Positions 57,506-64,000 of a stretch of DNA of 64,000 nt are shown piece after piece. Position 1 is the first letter of the stretch; the number at the start of each line of letters is the position of its first letter. The stretch is taken from positions 21,277 to 85,276 of the forward strand of contig NZ_JANBVH010000021.1 of assembly GCF_024273235.1 (NCBI RefSeq), given 5' to 3'. Both the position numbers and the translations under genes were made by a program. This stretch comes from Sphingomonas faeni (GTDB lineage Bacteria > Pseudomonadota > Alphaproteobacteria > Sphingomonadales > Sphingomonadaceae). The notes under the pieces were generated by a model, which worked only from the letters and a program-made list of their open reading frames with translations, was not told the origin of the DNA and searched no databases.

Positions 57506-58440
57506 TATTGGAACTTGAACTGGCGGCCGATCGCGCCGTGGAGCAGCGCATTCTCGGCGATGAAGGCCTGCAGAAACTGGTGCAGTCCCGAGGCGATGAC
57601 CTCGCCCGATCGCGTCTTGGCCATGCGTGATGCGCGCATCCGTGCCATCCTGTCCGCCTCCCCGTGATTGCCCGTGCGTTTCGCCAGCAGGTTGAGCACG
57701 TCGACCGTCTCCTCGACCGACGCCGCCAGGCTGCGCGGGAGTTCCGCACGCGCAAGGAGCAGGTCGATCACGTCGGCCGGGCGCAACCCGTCATTGTAGA
57801 GCCAGCGATAGGCGGTCACCGCGGACACCGTCTGGAGGATCGTCGTCCACTGATCGCGATCGATCGCCCCGCCGAGCCGTTCGCCCTCGGGCAGCAGGAT
57901 ATGATATTTGACGTCGAGCAGCCGGGCGGTGTTGTCCGCGCGCTCCACAGCCTGGCCGAGCCGGATGAACCACGTCGTCTGGTTGCGGAGCATCCGGTGC
58001 ACCGCGCCCTCGAACCCGCGTGTCTCGGTCTTCACCGCCTCGACCAGGTTCATCTGGTCGGTCGTGCTGCGCGGAATCGTCCGGTTCTCGAACAGCAGCC
58101 ACGCGCGGTTGATCGCGGTCCATGCCTCGCGGGTCAGCGCAGTGCGGACCGCCTTCGCATTGTTGCGCGCCATGTCGACGCAGCGGACGATCGAGCCGGG
58201 ATGACTCGAATCGAGCGTTAGGAAGCGCACGACTTCGGTCTGGCTGAGATTGCCGCCCAGTGTCGCGAACGGCTCCTCTGTTTCGGTGACGGCAAGCGCC
58301 GAGGCCCACGCCGCCTCGCCGGCAGGCTGAGACGACAGGACGTCGAGGCGCACTGTGGCCTCGACCAGCCTTGCGATGAAGTCGGCACGCTCGAAATAGC
58401 GGCCGAGCCAGTAGAGCGACGATGCGGTACGCGAGAGCAT
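57505..58440 (-). CDS. alpha-E domain protein
   Basis: A 311-residue all-helical protein of the alpha-E family, characterised by LSRTASSLYWLGRYFERADF at the N-terminus and repeated WAWLLFENRTIP-type helices, ERADNTARLLDVKYH, and DVLNLLAKRTG. Comparative genomics links alpha-E proteins with ATP-grasp ligases and transglutaminases in predicted peptide-tagging or peptide-synthesis operons; the role is not established biochemically. The start shares one base with the ATP-grasp stop. Confidence 0.92.
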   Translation of the reverse strand: MLSRTASSLYWLGRYFERADFIARLVEATVRLDVLSSQPAGEAAWASALAVTETEEPFATLGGNLSQTEVVRFLTLDSSHPGSIVRCVDMARNNAKAVRTALTREAWTAINRAWLLFENRTIPRSTTDQMNLVEAVKTETRGFEGAVHRMLRNQTTWFIRLGQAVERADNTARLLDVKYHILLPEGERLGGAIDRDQWTTILQTVSAVTAYRWLYNDGLRPADVIDLLLARAELPRSLAASVEETVDVLNLLAKRTGNHGEADRMARMRASRMAKTRSGEVIASGLHQFLQAFIAENALLHGAIGRQFKFQ

Positions 58441-59966
58441 CAGGTGTCCGCTCCCGCCGATGGCAGCATCGTGCCGAGCGTCTGCGACATGCCGCCCATC
58501 GTCTGCGTCATCCCGCCCGCTCCCATACGTTGCGACTGATCCTTCATGAGGACGAAACTGTCCTTGGTCCCGCCGCCCTGGCTGGAATTGACCACCAGCG
58601 AGCCCTCCTTCAGCGCGACGCGGGTGAGGCCGCCGGGGACGACCTGCACGCCCTTCGATCCGCTCAGCACGAACGGGCGGAAATCGACATGGCGCGGGCT
58701 GAGGCCACCATCGGCCATCGTCGGGACGGTCGAGAGCGCCAAAGTCGGCTGCGCGATGTAGCGATGCGGCTCGGCAATCAGCGCGGCGCGGAAATCCTCG
58801 ATCTCCTGCTTCGACGCGGTCGGCCCGACCAGCATGCCGTAACCGCCCGAGCCATCCACCAGCTTCACGACGACGTCCTCAAGGTTGTCGAGCACGTACT
58901 TCAGCGCCTGCGGTTCGCGGCAGCGCCACGTCTCGACGTTGCGCAGCTTGCACTCGCCGCCCGAGTAGAATTTCACGATGTCGGGCATGTAGCTGTAGAT
59001 CGCCTTGTCGTCGGCGATGCCGTTGCCGGGCGCGTTCATGATCGCGACGTTGCCGGCCGCATAGGCCGCGATCAGTCCGGGGACGCCGAGCGCCGAGTCC
59101 GGACGGAACACGAGCGGATCGAGATAATCGTCGTCGATCCGGCGATAGATCACGTCGACCTTCACCCGCCCCGCGATCGTCCGCATCCACACGATATCGT
59201 CGTCGACCACCAGATCGGCCGCCTCGACGAGTTCGATCCCCATCGAGTCGGCGAGGAAGCTGTGCTCGTAATAGGCCGAGTTGTAATGGCCTGGGGTCAG
59301 AAGCACGCACGTTGGGTTCGAGCCCGTGCCGTGCGGCGCGACCGACTTCATCGTCTCGAGCAGCAAATCGGGATAGCTATCGACCGCAGCGACGCGGAAC
59401 TCGCGGAACAGTTCGGGGCAGAGCCGCAACATCGCCTCGCGGTTTTCGAGCATGTAGCTGACGCCCGACGGCGTGCGTGCATTGTCCTCGAGTACGAAGA
59501 AGTCGTCGGGACCGGTGCGGACCAGATCGATCCCGCAGATATGCGCCCAGACGCCATGCGGCGGCCGAATGCCCGCGATCTCGGGGCGGAACTGCGCGTT
59601 GCCGAGCACGAGGTCCTCGGGGAGGATGCCCTCCTTCAGGATGCGACGCTCACCATAGATGTCGTTGAGGAACGCGTTGATCGCCTCGACGCGCTGGACG
59701 AGACCTTCCGAGAGGCGGGTCCATTCGTCGTGGAGGAATACGCGGGGCACGATGTCGAACGGGATGATCCGCTCGGCCGCTTCGTTCTCGCCGTACACCG
59801 CGAAGGTGATCCCGAGCTGGCGGAATGTCGTCTCGGCTGCTTCCTGCCGGCGCCGCAGCTCGGCGTCGGGCGTCTCCTCGATCCAATGCCCGAGAGCCGC
59901 GAGTTCGGGACGAGCGGTCGTATCGCCCGGCGTCCCCATGATTTCGTCGAACGCCTGTTTCCCCAT
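58440..59966 (-). CDS. circularly permuted ATP-grasp protein (DUF404/DUF407)
   Basis: A 508-residue protein from the ATG at 59966 that I recognise as the circularly permuted type 2 ATP-grasp family. Motifs include RVFLHDEWTRLSEGLVQRVE, ICGIDLVRTGPDDFFVLEDN, VLLTPGHYNSAYYEHSFLAD, and KLVDGSGGYGMLVGP. It is expected to form peptide bonds with ATP. Forms of this protein are encoded with alpha-E and transglutaminase genes. An open frame extends 21 codons upstream. The C-terminal tail is rich in Gly, Met and Gln (MGAGGMTQTMGGMSQTLG). Confidence 0.92.
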   Translation of the reverse strand: MGKQAFDEIMGTPGDTTARPELAALGHWIEETPDAELRRRQEAAETTFRQLGITFAVYGENEAAERIIPFDIVPRVFLHDEWTRLSEGLVQRVEAINAFLNDIYGERRILKEGILPEDLVLGNAQFRPEIAGIRPPHGVWAHICGIDLVRTGPDDFFVLEDNARTPSGVSYMLENREAMLRLCPELFREFRVAAVDSYPDLLLETMKSVAPHGTGSNPTCVLLTPGHYNSAYYEHSFLADSMGIELVEAADLVVDDDIVWMRTIAGRVKVDVIYRRIDDDYLDPLVFRPDSALGVPGLIAAYAAGNVAIMNAPGNGIADDKAIYSYMPDIVKFYSGGECKLRNVETWRCREPQALKYVLDNLEDVVVKLVDGSGGYGMLVGPTASKQEIEDFRAALIAEPHRYIAQPTLALSTVPTMADGGLSPRHVDFRPFVLSGSKGVQVVPGGLTRVALKEGSLVVNSSQGGGTKDSFVLMKDQSQRMGAGGMTQTMGGMSQTLGTMLPSAGADT

Positions 59967-60064
59967 CGGAACGGTCAATTCCCCATCAAGCGTTACGGTT
60001 CCATGCTGCAACGCTTCGCTGCGCTGCACAAGTCAAGAATATGACTGACTGACCTGCGGTCTCT

Positions 60065-60190
60065 GATCCTCCCCCGCCAGGGGGAGGTGGCTGGCGCTTG
60101 CCAGTCGGAGGGGGAGGACACGCAACGGCGTTTATCGCCCCCTCCCCCTCCGTCGCCTTCGGCGCCACCTCCCCCTCGCGGGGGAGGATT
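60065..60190. repeat. palindromic intergenic repeat, type B, second copy
   Basis: GATCCTCCCCCGCCAGGGGG opens and CCTCCCCCTCGCGGGGGAGG closes 126 bases, with inner arms GTCGGAGGGGGAGGAC and CCCCCTCCCCCTCCGTCGCC. Same family as 9619-9746. It fills the gap between the dsbD-type gene end and the ATP-grasp gene start. Confidence 0.85.
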
Positions 60191-60200
60191 GGCAATCAGC

Positions 60201-62240
60201 CTAAGCGCCAAGGCCCTCGAGCAAGCCTGGCGTCAGGACCTGCGGGAGGACGGTGGGTTCGGCGGCACCCGGTGCATAGTAAAGGTACAACGGCACGCCG
60301 GCGCGGTTGTGGGACTGGATGAAGCGGCCCATCACCGGGTCGCCATCGGTCCAGTCGCCGATCAGCGCGGCCACCTTATGCTTGGCGAAGGCATCGCGAA
60401 CGCCGGTCGTGTCGATCGCGGCCTTCTCGTTCACCTTGCACGTCAGGCACCAGTCGGCGGTGAAATACACGAACACCGGGCGCTTCTCGGCACGCAGCGC
60501 GGCGAGTCTGGCTTCGGTGAAAGCTTCATCGCCCGCGGTCGCGATCTTCGCCGACGCCGGCGGCGCGCGCGCGATCAGCACCGCGCTGCCGACGAACACC
60601 ACGGCCAGCGCGACCTGTACCGCGACGCCGAACGACTTGCCCTTGCGCTGGCGGGTGCCACCGACCCAGAGCACTGCGCCGACCGCCAGCACCGCAACCA
60701 GCGCGAGCGTCAGCGTATCCACCCCGGTCTGGCGCCCGAGCACCCAGCCGAGCGCGATGGCGGTGAGGAACATCGGCACCGACAGGATATGGCGAAACGT
60801 CTCCATCCACACGCCGGGCTTCGGCAACCACCGCCGCCACGCGGGCACGAACCCGATCGCGAGAAACGGCAGCGAAAGGCCGATCCCGAGCCCGCCGAAC
60901 ACCGCAAGTGCCGCCGGCCACGGCAGCACCAGCGCCGCGCCGAGCGCCGCGCCCATGAACGGCCCGGTGCACGGCGTCGCGATAAACGCCGCCAGCGCAC
61001 CGGTCGCGAACGCCCCGCTCGCACCGCTCTCACCGGCAAAACGCGGCGTCGGGACCTCGAACAGCCCAGCGAGATTGAACGCGATCGCCGCGCTCAACAG
61101 CAGCAGGACGACGATCGCCGCGGGATGCTGCAACTGGAACGCCCAGCCGACTGCCGATCCGCCTGCGCGGAGCGCCAGGATCGCCGCACCGAGCCCGAGG
61201 CAGACCAGCACGACGCCAGCGGTGTAGGCCAAGGCCTCGCCACGCGCGTCCTTCTCGCTGGCGCCGCCGCGCGCGAGGCTGAGCGCCTTGAGGCTGAGAA
61301 TCGGGAACACGCACGGCATGATGTTGAGGATCAGCCCGCCGAGCACCGCGCCGGCGAAGGCAATCAGCGCGGTCAGCCAGAGGCTTTCGCTGCTCGCCGC
61401 GCCCGAACCGGTATCCGCGACGGCACCGGGCGTCGCCTTGACGCCCAGCCCCTGCCCGTCGCCGATCCGCAGCACACCTTTGATCGGCCCGCCGGTCTTA
61501 GCGTTGGCGGCGACCTTCGTCTCGATCGTCAGCCGGTCACCGTCGCGCGTCACTGTCTGCGCGGCGCCGTTCTCGATCACGCCGGTCGTGACCGGGAAGA
61601 AATACGCCTTGTCGACCTTCGCGCTCGCCGGGAACGGCACCGCGATCCGCATCGTGCCATTGGCCGTCGCATAGGTCGCGCCCGCGTCGAGCGGTTTTGG
61701 AATCGCCTGCCGCCAGCCTGCAAACGCTGTCGCTTGAGACGGCGTGCCGTCGCCGATCGTCAGGTCGAGCGACAACGCCTGCTCCTCCGGCACGCAGATC
61801 GTCGCCGAGCAGACGAGATAGCTCGTCTTCAGGCGGATCGGGAATTTCGTCCCCGCCGCCAGCCCCGCCGGAACCTGGATCGTCACCAGCGGCGCGTACG
61901 GCGCTTCGTAGACATAGTTCATCAGGCCCGCGATCAGCAGCGTCGTCGGCACCGGCCATTCGGGCTCGCCGGCCTTCGCGCCCGTCGGCAGCGTCCAGTC
62001 GAACGTCGCCGGGAAACCCGCGTCGCCGGGATTACGCCAATAGCCGTGCCAACCCTGTTCGGGCGTCGTTGCGAGCGCGATCGTCAGCGGTACGCCGGCC
62101 TTGGGGCGATCGCTCTCCGCGACCAGCCGCATCGAGAGATGCTGGCTCGAGCCGTTGAGCGATTCCGCGAGCGCCGGCGTCGTGGCCAGCCCGCAAACGG
62201 CCAGCAGAACCGTCATCACGGCGCAACGAAAACTGCGCAT
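60201..62240 (-). CDS. protein-disulfide reductase, DsbD/ScsB type
   Basis: Carries electrons from cytoplasmic thioredoxin across the inner membrane to periplasmic disulfide-exchange proteins. 679 residues from the ATG at 62240 (AAGGA upstream). A signal peptide (SFRCAVMTVLLAVCGLATTPALA) precedes a large periplasmic beta domain, which has SYLVCSATICVP near residue 145. An eight-helix CcdA-like domain has Cys in NIMPCVFPIL and ATPCTGPFMG. The C-terminal thioredoxin-like domain has DWCLTC in YFTADWCLTCKVNE. The periplasmic domain resembles ScsB more than classical DsbD-alpha, so the partner may differ. Confidence 0.9.
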   Translation of the reverse strand: MRSFRCAVMTVLLAVCGLATTPALAESLNGSSQHLSMRLVAESDRPKAGVPLTIALATTPEQGWHGYWRNPGDAGFPATFDWTLPTGAKAGEPEWPVPTTLLIAGLMNYVYEAPYAPLVTIQVPAGLAAGTKFPIRLKTSYLVCSATICVPEEQALSLDLTIGDGTPSQATAFAGWRQAIPKPLDAGATYATANGTMRIAVPFPASAKVDKAYFFPVTTGVIENGAAQTVTRDGDRLTIETKVAANAKTGGPIKGVLRIGDGQGLGVKATPGAVADTGSGAASSESLWLTALIAFAGAVLGGLILNIMPCVFPILSLKALSLARGGASEKDARGEALAYTAGVVLVCLGLGAAILALRAGGSAVGWAFQLQHPAAIVVLLLLSAAIAFNLAGLFEVPTPRFAGESGASGAFATGALAAFIATPCTGPFMGAALGAALVLPWPAALAVFGGLGIGLSLPFLAIGFVPAWRRWLPKPGVWMETFRHILSVPMFLTAIALGWVLGRQTGVDTLTLALVAVLAVGAVLWVGGTRQRKGKSFGVAVQVALAVVFVGSAVLIARAPPASAKIATAGDEAFTEARLAALRAEKRPVFVYFTADWCLTCKVNEKAAIDTTGVRDAFAKHKVAALIGDWTDGDPVMGRFIQSHNRAGVPLYLYYAPGAAEPTVLPQVLTPGLLEGLGA

Positions 62241-62348
62241 GGCCATCCTTGTGTCGTTCATCGCGCAAAGCCATAGCGGTGACGATCTCGTATTGCACTT
62301 CAAAGCGACGACCGCGCTCGATGGTCGTCGCTGGCTAAAGGACTGTTC

Positions 62349-63980
62349 GTGAAAGCACTTATCGCCGCGCTCCTGCTGACCTCGGCCGCTTCGGTCTCCG
62401 CCCAGACCGCCGCCCCGCCTCCCGCGGCGACCCCGACGACCCCGCCGAAGCTGATCGTCGCAATCTCGGTCGACCAGTTCGCCGCCGACCTGTTCCAGCA
62501 ATATCGCAACCATTACACCGGTGGCTTCACCCGGCTGCTGAACGGCGCGGTGTTCCCAAGCGGCTATCAGAGCCACGCCGCAACCGAGACGTGCCCCGGC
62601 CATTCGACGATCCTGACGGGGATGCGGCCCGCGCATACCGGGATCATCGCCAACAACTGGGTCGACCAGCGCGCCGGGCGCCCCGACAAGATCGTCTATT
62701 GCTCGGAGGACGAGCGCGTCACCGGCAGCACGCACGACAGCTATACCGTGTCCGACATGCACCTGAAGGTGCCGACGCTCGGCGAGATGATGAAGGCGCG
62801 CGATCCGCGCACCCGCTCGGTGTCGGTCGCGGGGAAGGATCGCGCGGCGGTGATGATGGGCGGCCACAAGGTCGACGAGCTCTGGTGGTGGGACGGCAAG
62901 ACGTACGTCTCCTATGCGGGCCGCGCGGTGCCGCCGGCGGTGCAGCGGACGCGCGACGCGGTCGCCGCGCTGATCGCCAAGCCGCAGGCGGCGCTGCCGC
63001 TGCCGGGCTATTGCGCGGGCGTGAACCATCCGATCGTGATCGCGGGCAAGACCTATGGGCAGGGGCGCTTCGAGCGCGAGGCGGGCGACGCCAAGGGGTT
63101 CCGGGTTTCGCCCGCGTCCGATGCGGCGGTGTTCGCGATGGCGGCGGCGCTGGTGCAGGACATGAAGCTCGGCAAGGGGCCGCAGACCGACATCATCGAT
63201 ATCGGCGCGTCGGCGACCGATTATATCGGGCATACCTACGGCACGCAGGGCTCGGAGATGTGCATCCAGATGGCTGAGCTCGACAAGACGCTGGGCGATT
63301 TCTTCAACGTGATGGACGAGACCGGGGTCGACTACGAAGTCGTACTGACCGCGGATCACGGCGCGCACGACGCGACCGAGCGCCAGCAGCAGCGGGCGAT
63401 GCCGATGGAAGCGCACATGGACGAGAACGTGCTCGCCAAGCAGGTCGGCACCGCGATCGCCAAGGACCTGGGCCTGCCGGGCAGCGTACTGCTCGGCACC
63501 GAGGGCGACGTGTATATCGACGATACGCTGCCGGAGAAGACGCGCGCGAAGGTTCTGGCGGAAGCGCTGCGCCGCTATCGCGCGCTGCCGCAGGTCGCGG
63601 GCGCCTACTCCGCCGCCGAGATCATGGCGACGCCGATGGCGAAGACCCCGCCCGAGACCTGGACGCTGATCGAGCGCGCCCGCGCGTCGTTCTATCCGGA
63701 GCGGTCGGGGCAGATGGTGGTGCTGCTCAAGCCGCGCGTGACGACGATCGTGTCGCCGGCGGGGGGCTATGTGGAGACGCATGGCTCGCCGTGGGATTAC
63801 GATCGCCGCGTGCCGATCCTCTTCTGGCGCAAGGGGATGAGCGGGTTCGAGCAGCCGCTGTCGGTGGAGACGGTAGATATCGTACCGACTCTGGCGGCGA
63901 CGATCGGGTTGCCGGTTAGCGGGCTGGACGGGCGATGCCTGGACCTCGATCCGGGGGCGGCAAGCACTTGTCCGAATTGA
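62349..63980 (+). CDS. PhoK-like alkaline phosphatase
   Basis: Secreted alkaline phosphatase of the nucleotide-pyrophosphatase-like branch, 543 residues, close in size and pattern to PhoK of Sphingomonas. It has a signal peptide (KALIAALLLTSAASVSAQ). The zinc-bound nucleophile is Thr81 in TETCPGH; metal ligands are in VAISVDQF (Asp), IIDIGASATDYIGHTYG (Asp, His) and VLTADHGAHD. The start codon is GTG with AAAGGA upstream. It is divergent from the disulfide reductase gene with 108 bases between, and the right window edge lies 20 bases past its stop. Confidence 0.92.
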   Translation: MKALIAALLLTSAASVSAQTAAPPPAATPTTPPKLIVAISVDQFAADLFQQYRNHYTGGFTRLLNGAVFPSGYQSHAATETCPGHSTILTGMRPAHTGIIANNWVDQRAGRPDKIVYCSEDERVTGSTHDSYTVSDMHLKVPTLGEMMKARDPRTRSVSVAGKDRAAVMMGGHKVDELWWWDGKTYVSYAGRAVPPAVQRTRDAVAALIAKPQAALPLPGYCAGVNHPIVIAGKTYGQGRFEREAGDAKGFRVSPASDAAVFAMAAALVQDMKLGKGPQTDIIDIGASATDYIGHTYGTQGSEMCIQMAELDKTLGDFFNVMDETGVDYEVVLTADHGAHDATERQQQRAMPMEAHMDENVLAKQVGTAIAKDLGLPGSVLLGTEGDVYIDDTLPEKTRAKVLAEALRRYRALPQVAGAYSAAEIMATPMAKTPPETWTLIERARASFYPERSGQMVVLLKPRVTTIVSPAGGYVETHGSPWDYDRRVPILFWRKGMSGFEQPLSVETVDIVPTLAATIGLPVSGLDGRCLDLDPGAASTCPN

Positions 63981-64000
63981 GGCAGGTCTTGGTCGCCTAG

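Noticed and set aside
58422..60044. Open frame of 540 codons antisense to the ATP-grasp gene
   Set aside because: Arg/His-rich shadow of the conserved ATP-grasp frame.
60087..62276. Open frame of 729 codons antisense to the disulfide reductase gene
   Set aside because: Arg-rich translation, overlaps a gene with clear domains, and starts in a palindromic repeat.

Overview
The window is chromosomal DNA, GC-rich throughout, from a Sphingomonas-like alphaproteobacterium. The assignment rests on gene order and protein families: nuoA-N followed by birA, coaX, rnj and a DUF1467 gene; a zapA / 6S RNA / 5-formyl-THF cyclo-ligase block; a DUF2336 protein next to a kinase-like protein; a PhoK-like alkaline phosphatase; and many sphingomonad-style palindromic intergenic repeats. 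I see no prophage, insertion sequence, CRISPR array or rRNA operon. Almost all of it is core metabolism.

Layout. 1-2.5 kb: end of gltX, gltA and a small membrane protein. 2.4-6.2 kb (minus): a histidine-kinase-like protein coupled to a DUF2336 protein, then a fused but degenerate nucleotidyltransferase / CDP-alcohol phosphatidyltransferase-like membrane protein. 6.4-9.6 kb: a two-TM, long coiled-coil protein and an SDR oxidoreductase. 9.8-28.1 kb (minus): one long operon, nuoA-B-C-D-E-[small coiled-coil ORF]-F-G-H-I-[repeat]-J-K-L-M-N, then birA, coaX, rnj and DUF1467. Nearly every gene pair overlaps by 1-4 bases. A possible Fur site lies upstream of nuoA. 28.5-31.8 kb: suhB-type phosphatase, efp, an M23 peptidase and an L,D-transpeptidase. 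31.9-37.4 kb (minus): gap, a MOSC gene, pgk, a MazF-type toxin-antitoxin pair with its own promoter and operator, class I fructose-bisphosphate aldolase, a small membrane protein and thiE. 37.6-39.1 kb (plus): a ZauP-like small coiled-coil gene, zapA, 6S RNA with its promoter, the cyclo-ligase and DUF2842. 39.3-39.6 kb: two identical tRNA-Asp(GTC) genes. 39.6-42.4 kb: an AI-2E family transporter divergent from glpK. 42.5-53.4 kb: a fatty-acid block with acyl-CoA synthetase (plus a fossil of a second copy), a beta-lactamase-fold hydrolase, a crotonase/3-hydroxyacyl-CoA dehydrogenase fusion, two acyl-CoA dehydrogenases, a TesB thioesterase and a secreted amidohydrolase. 53.4-56.5 kb: a hydroxyisobutyrate-dehydrogenase-family gene, ilvA and bpt. 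56.7-60 kb (minus): circularly permuted ATP-grasp, alpha-E and transglutaminase-like genes, a known peptide-ligase-type cluster. 60.2-64 kb: a DsbD/ScsB-type reductase divergent from alkaline phosphatase.

Most unusual points. Three enzyme-like proteins lack a key catalytic element: the kinase-like protein has Lys in place of the H-box His, the transglutaminase-like protein has Pro in place of Cys, and the fused transferase has lost the CDP-alcohol signature. A palindromic repeat sits in frame inside the signal-peptide region of an amidohydrolase, and another lies between nuoI and nuoJ. A toxin-antitoxin module separates pgk from fba and carries a nested palindrome covering its promoter and the antitoxin start codon. 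A frameshifted acyl-CoA ligase 3' end lies inside a long inverted repeat. I do not see a clearly new multi-gene system. The cluster at 56.7-60 kb, with its apparently dead transglutaminase, and the coiled-coil ORF inside nuo are the best candidates for unexplained biology.
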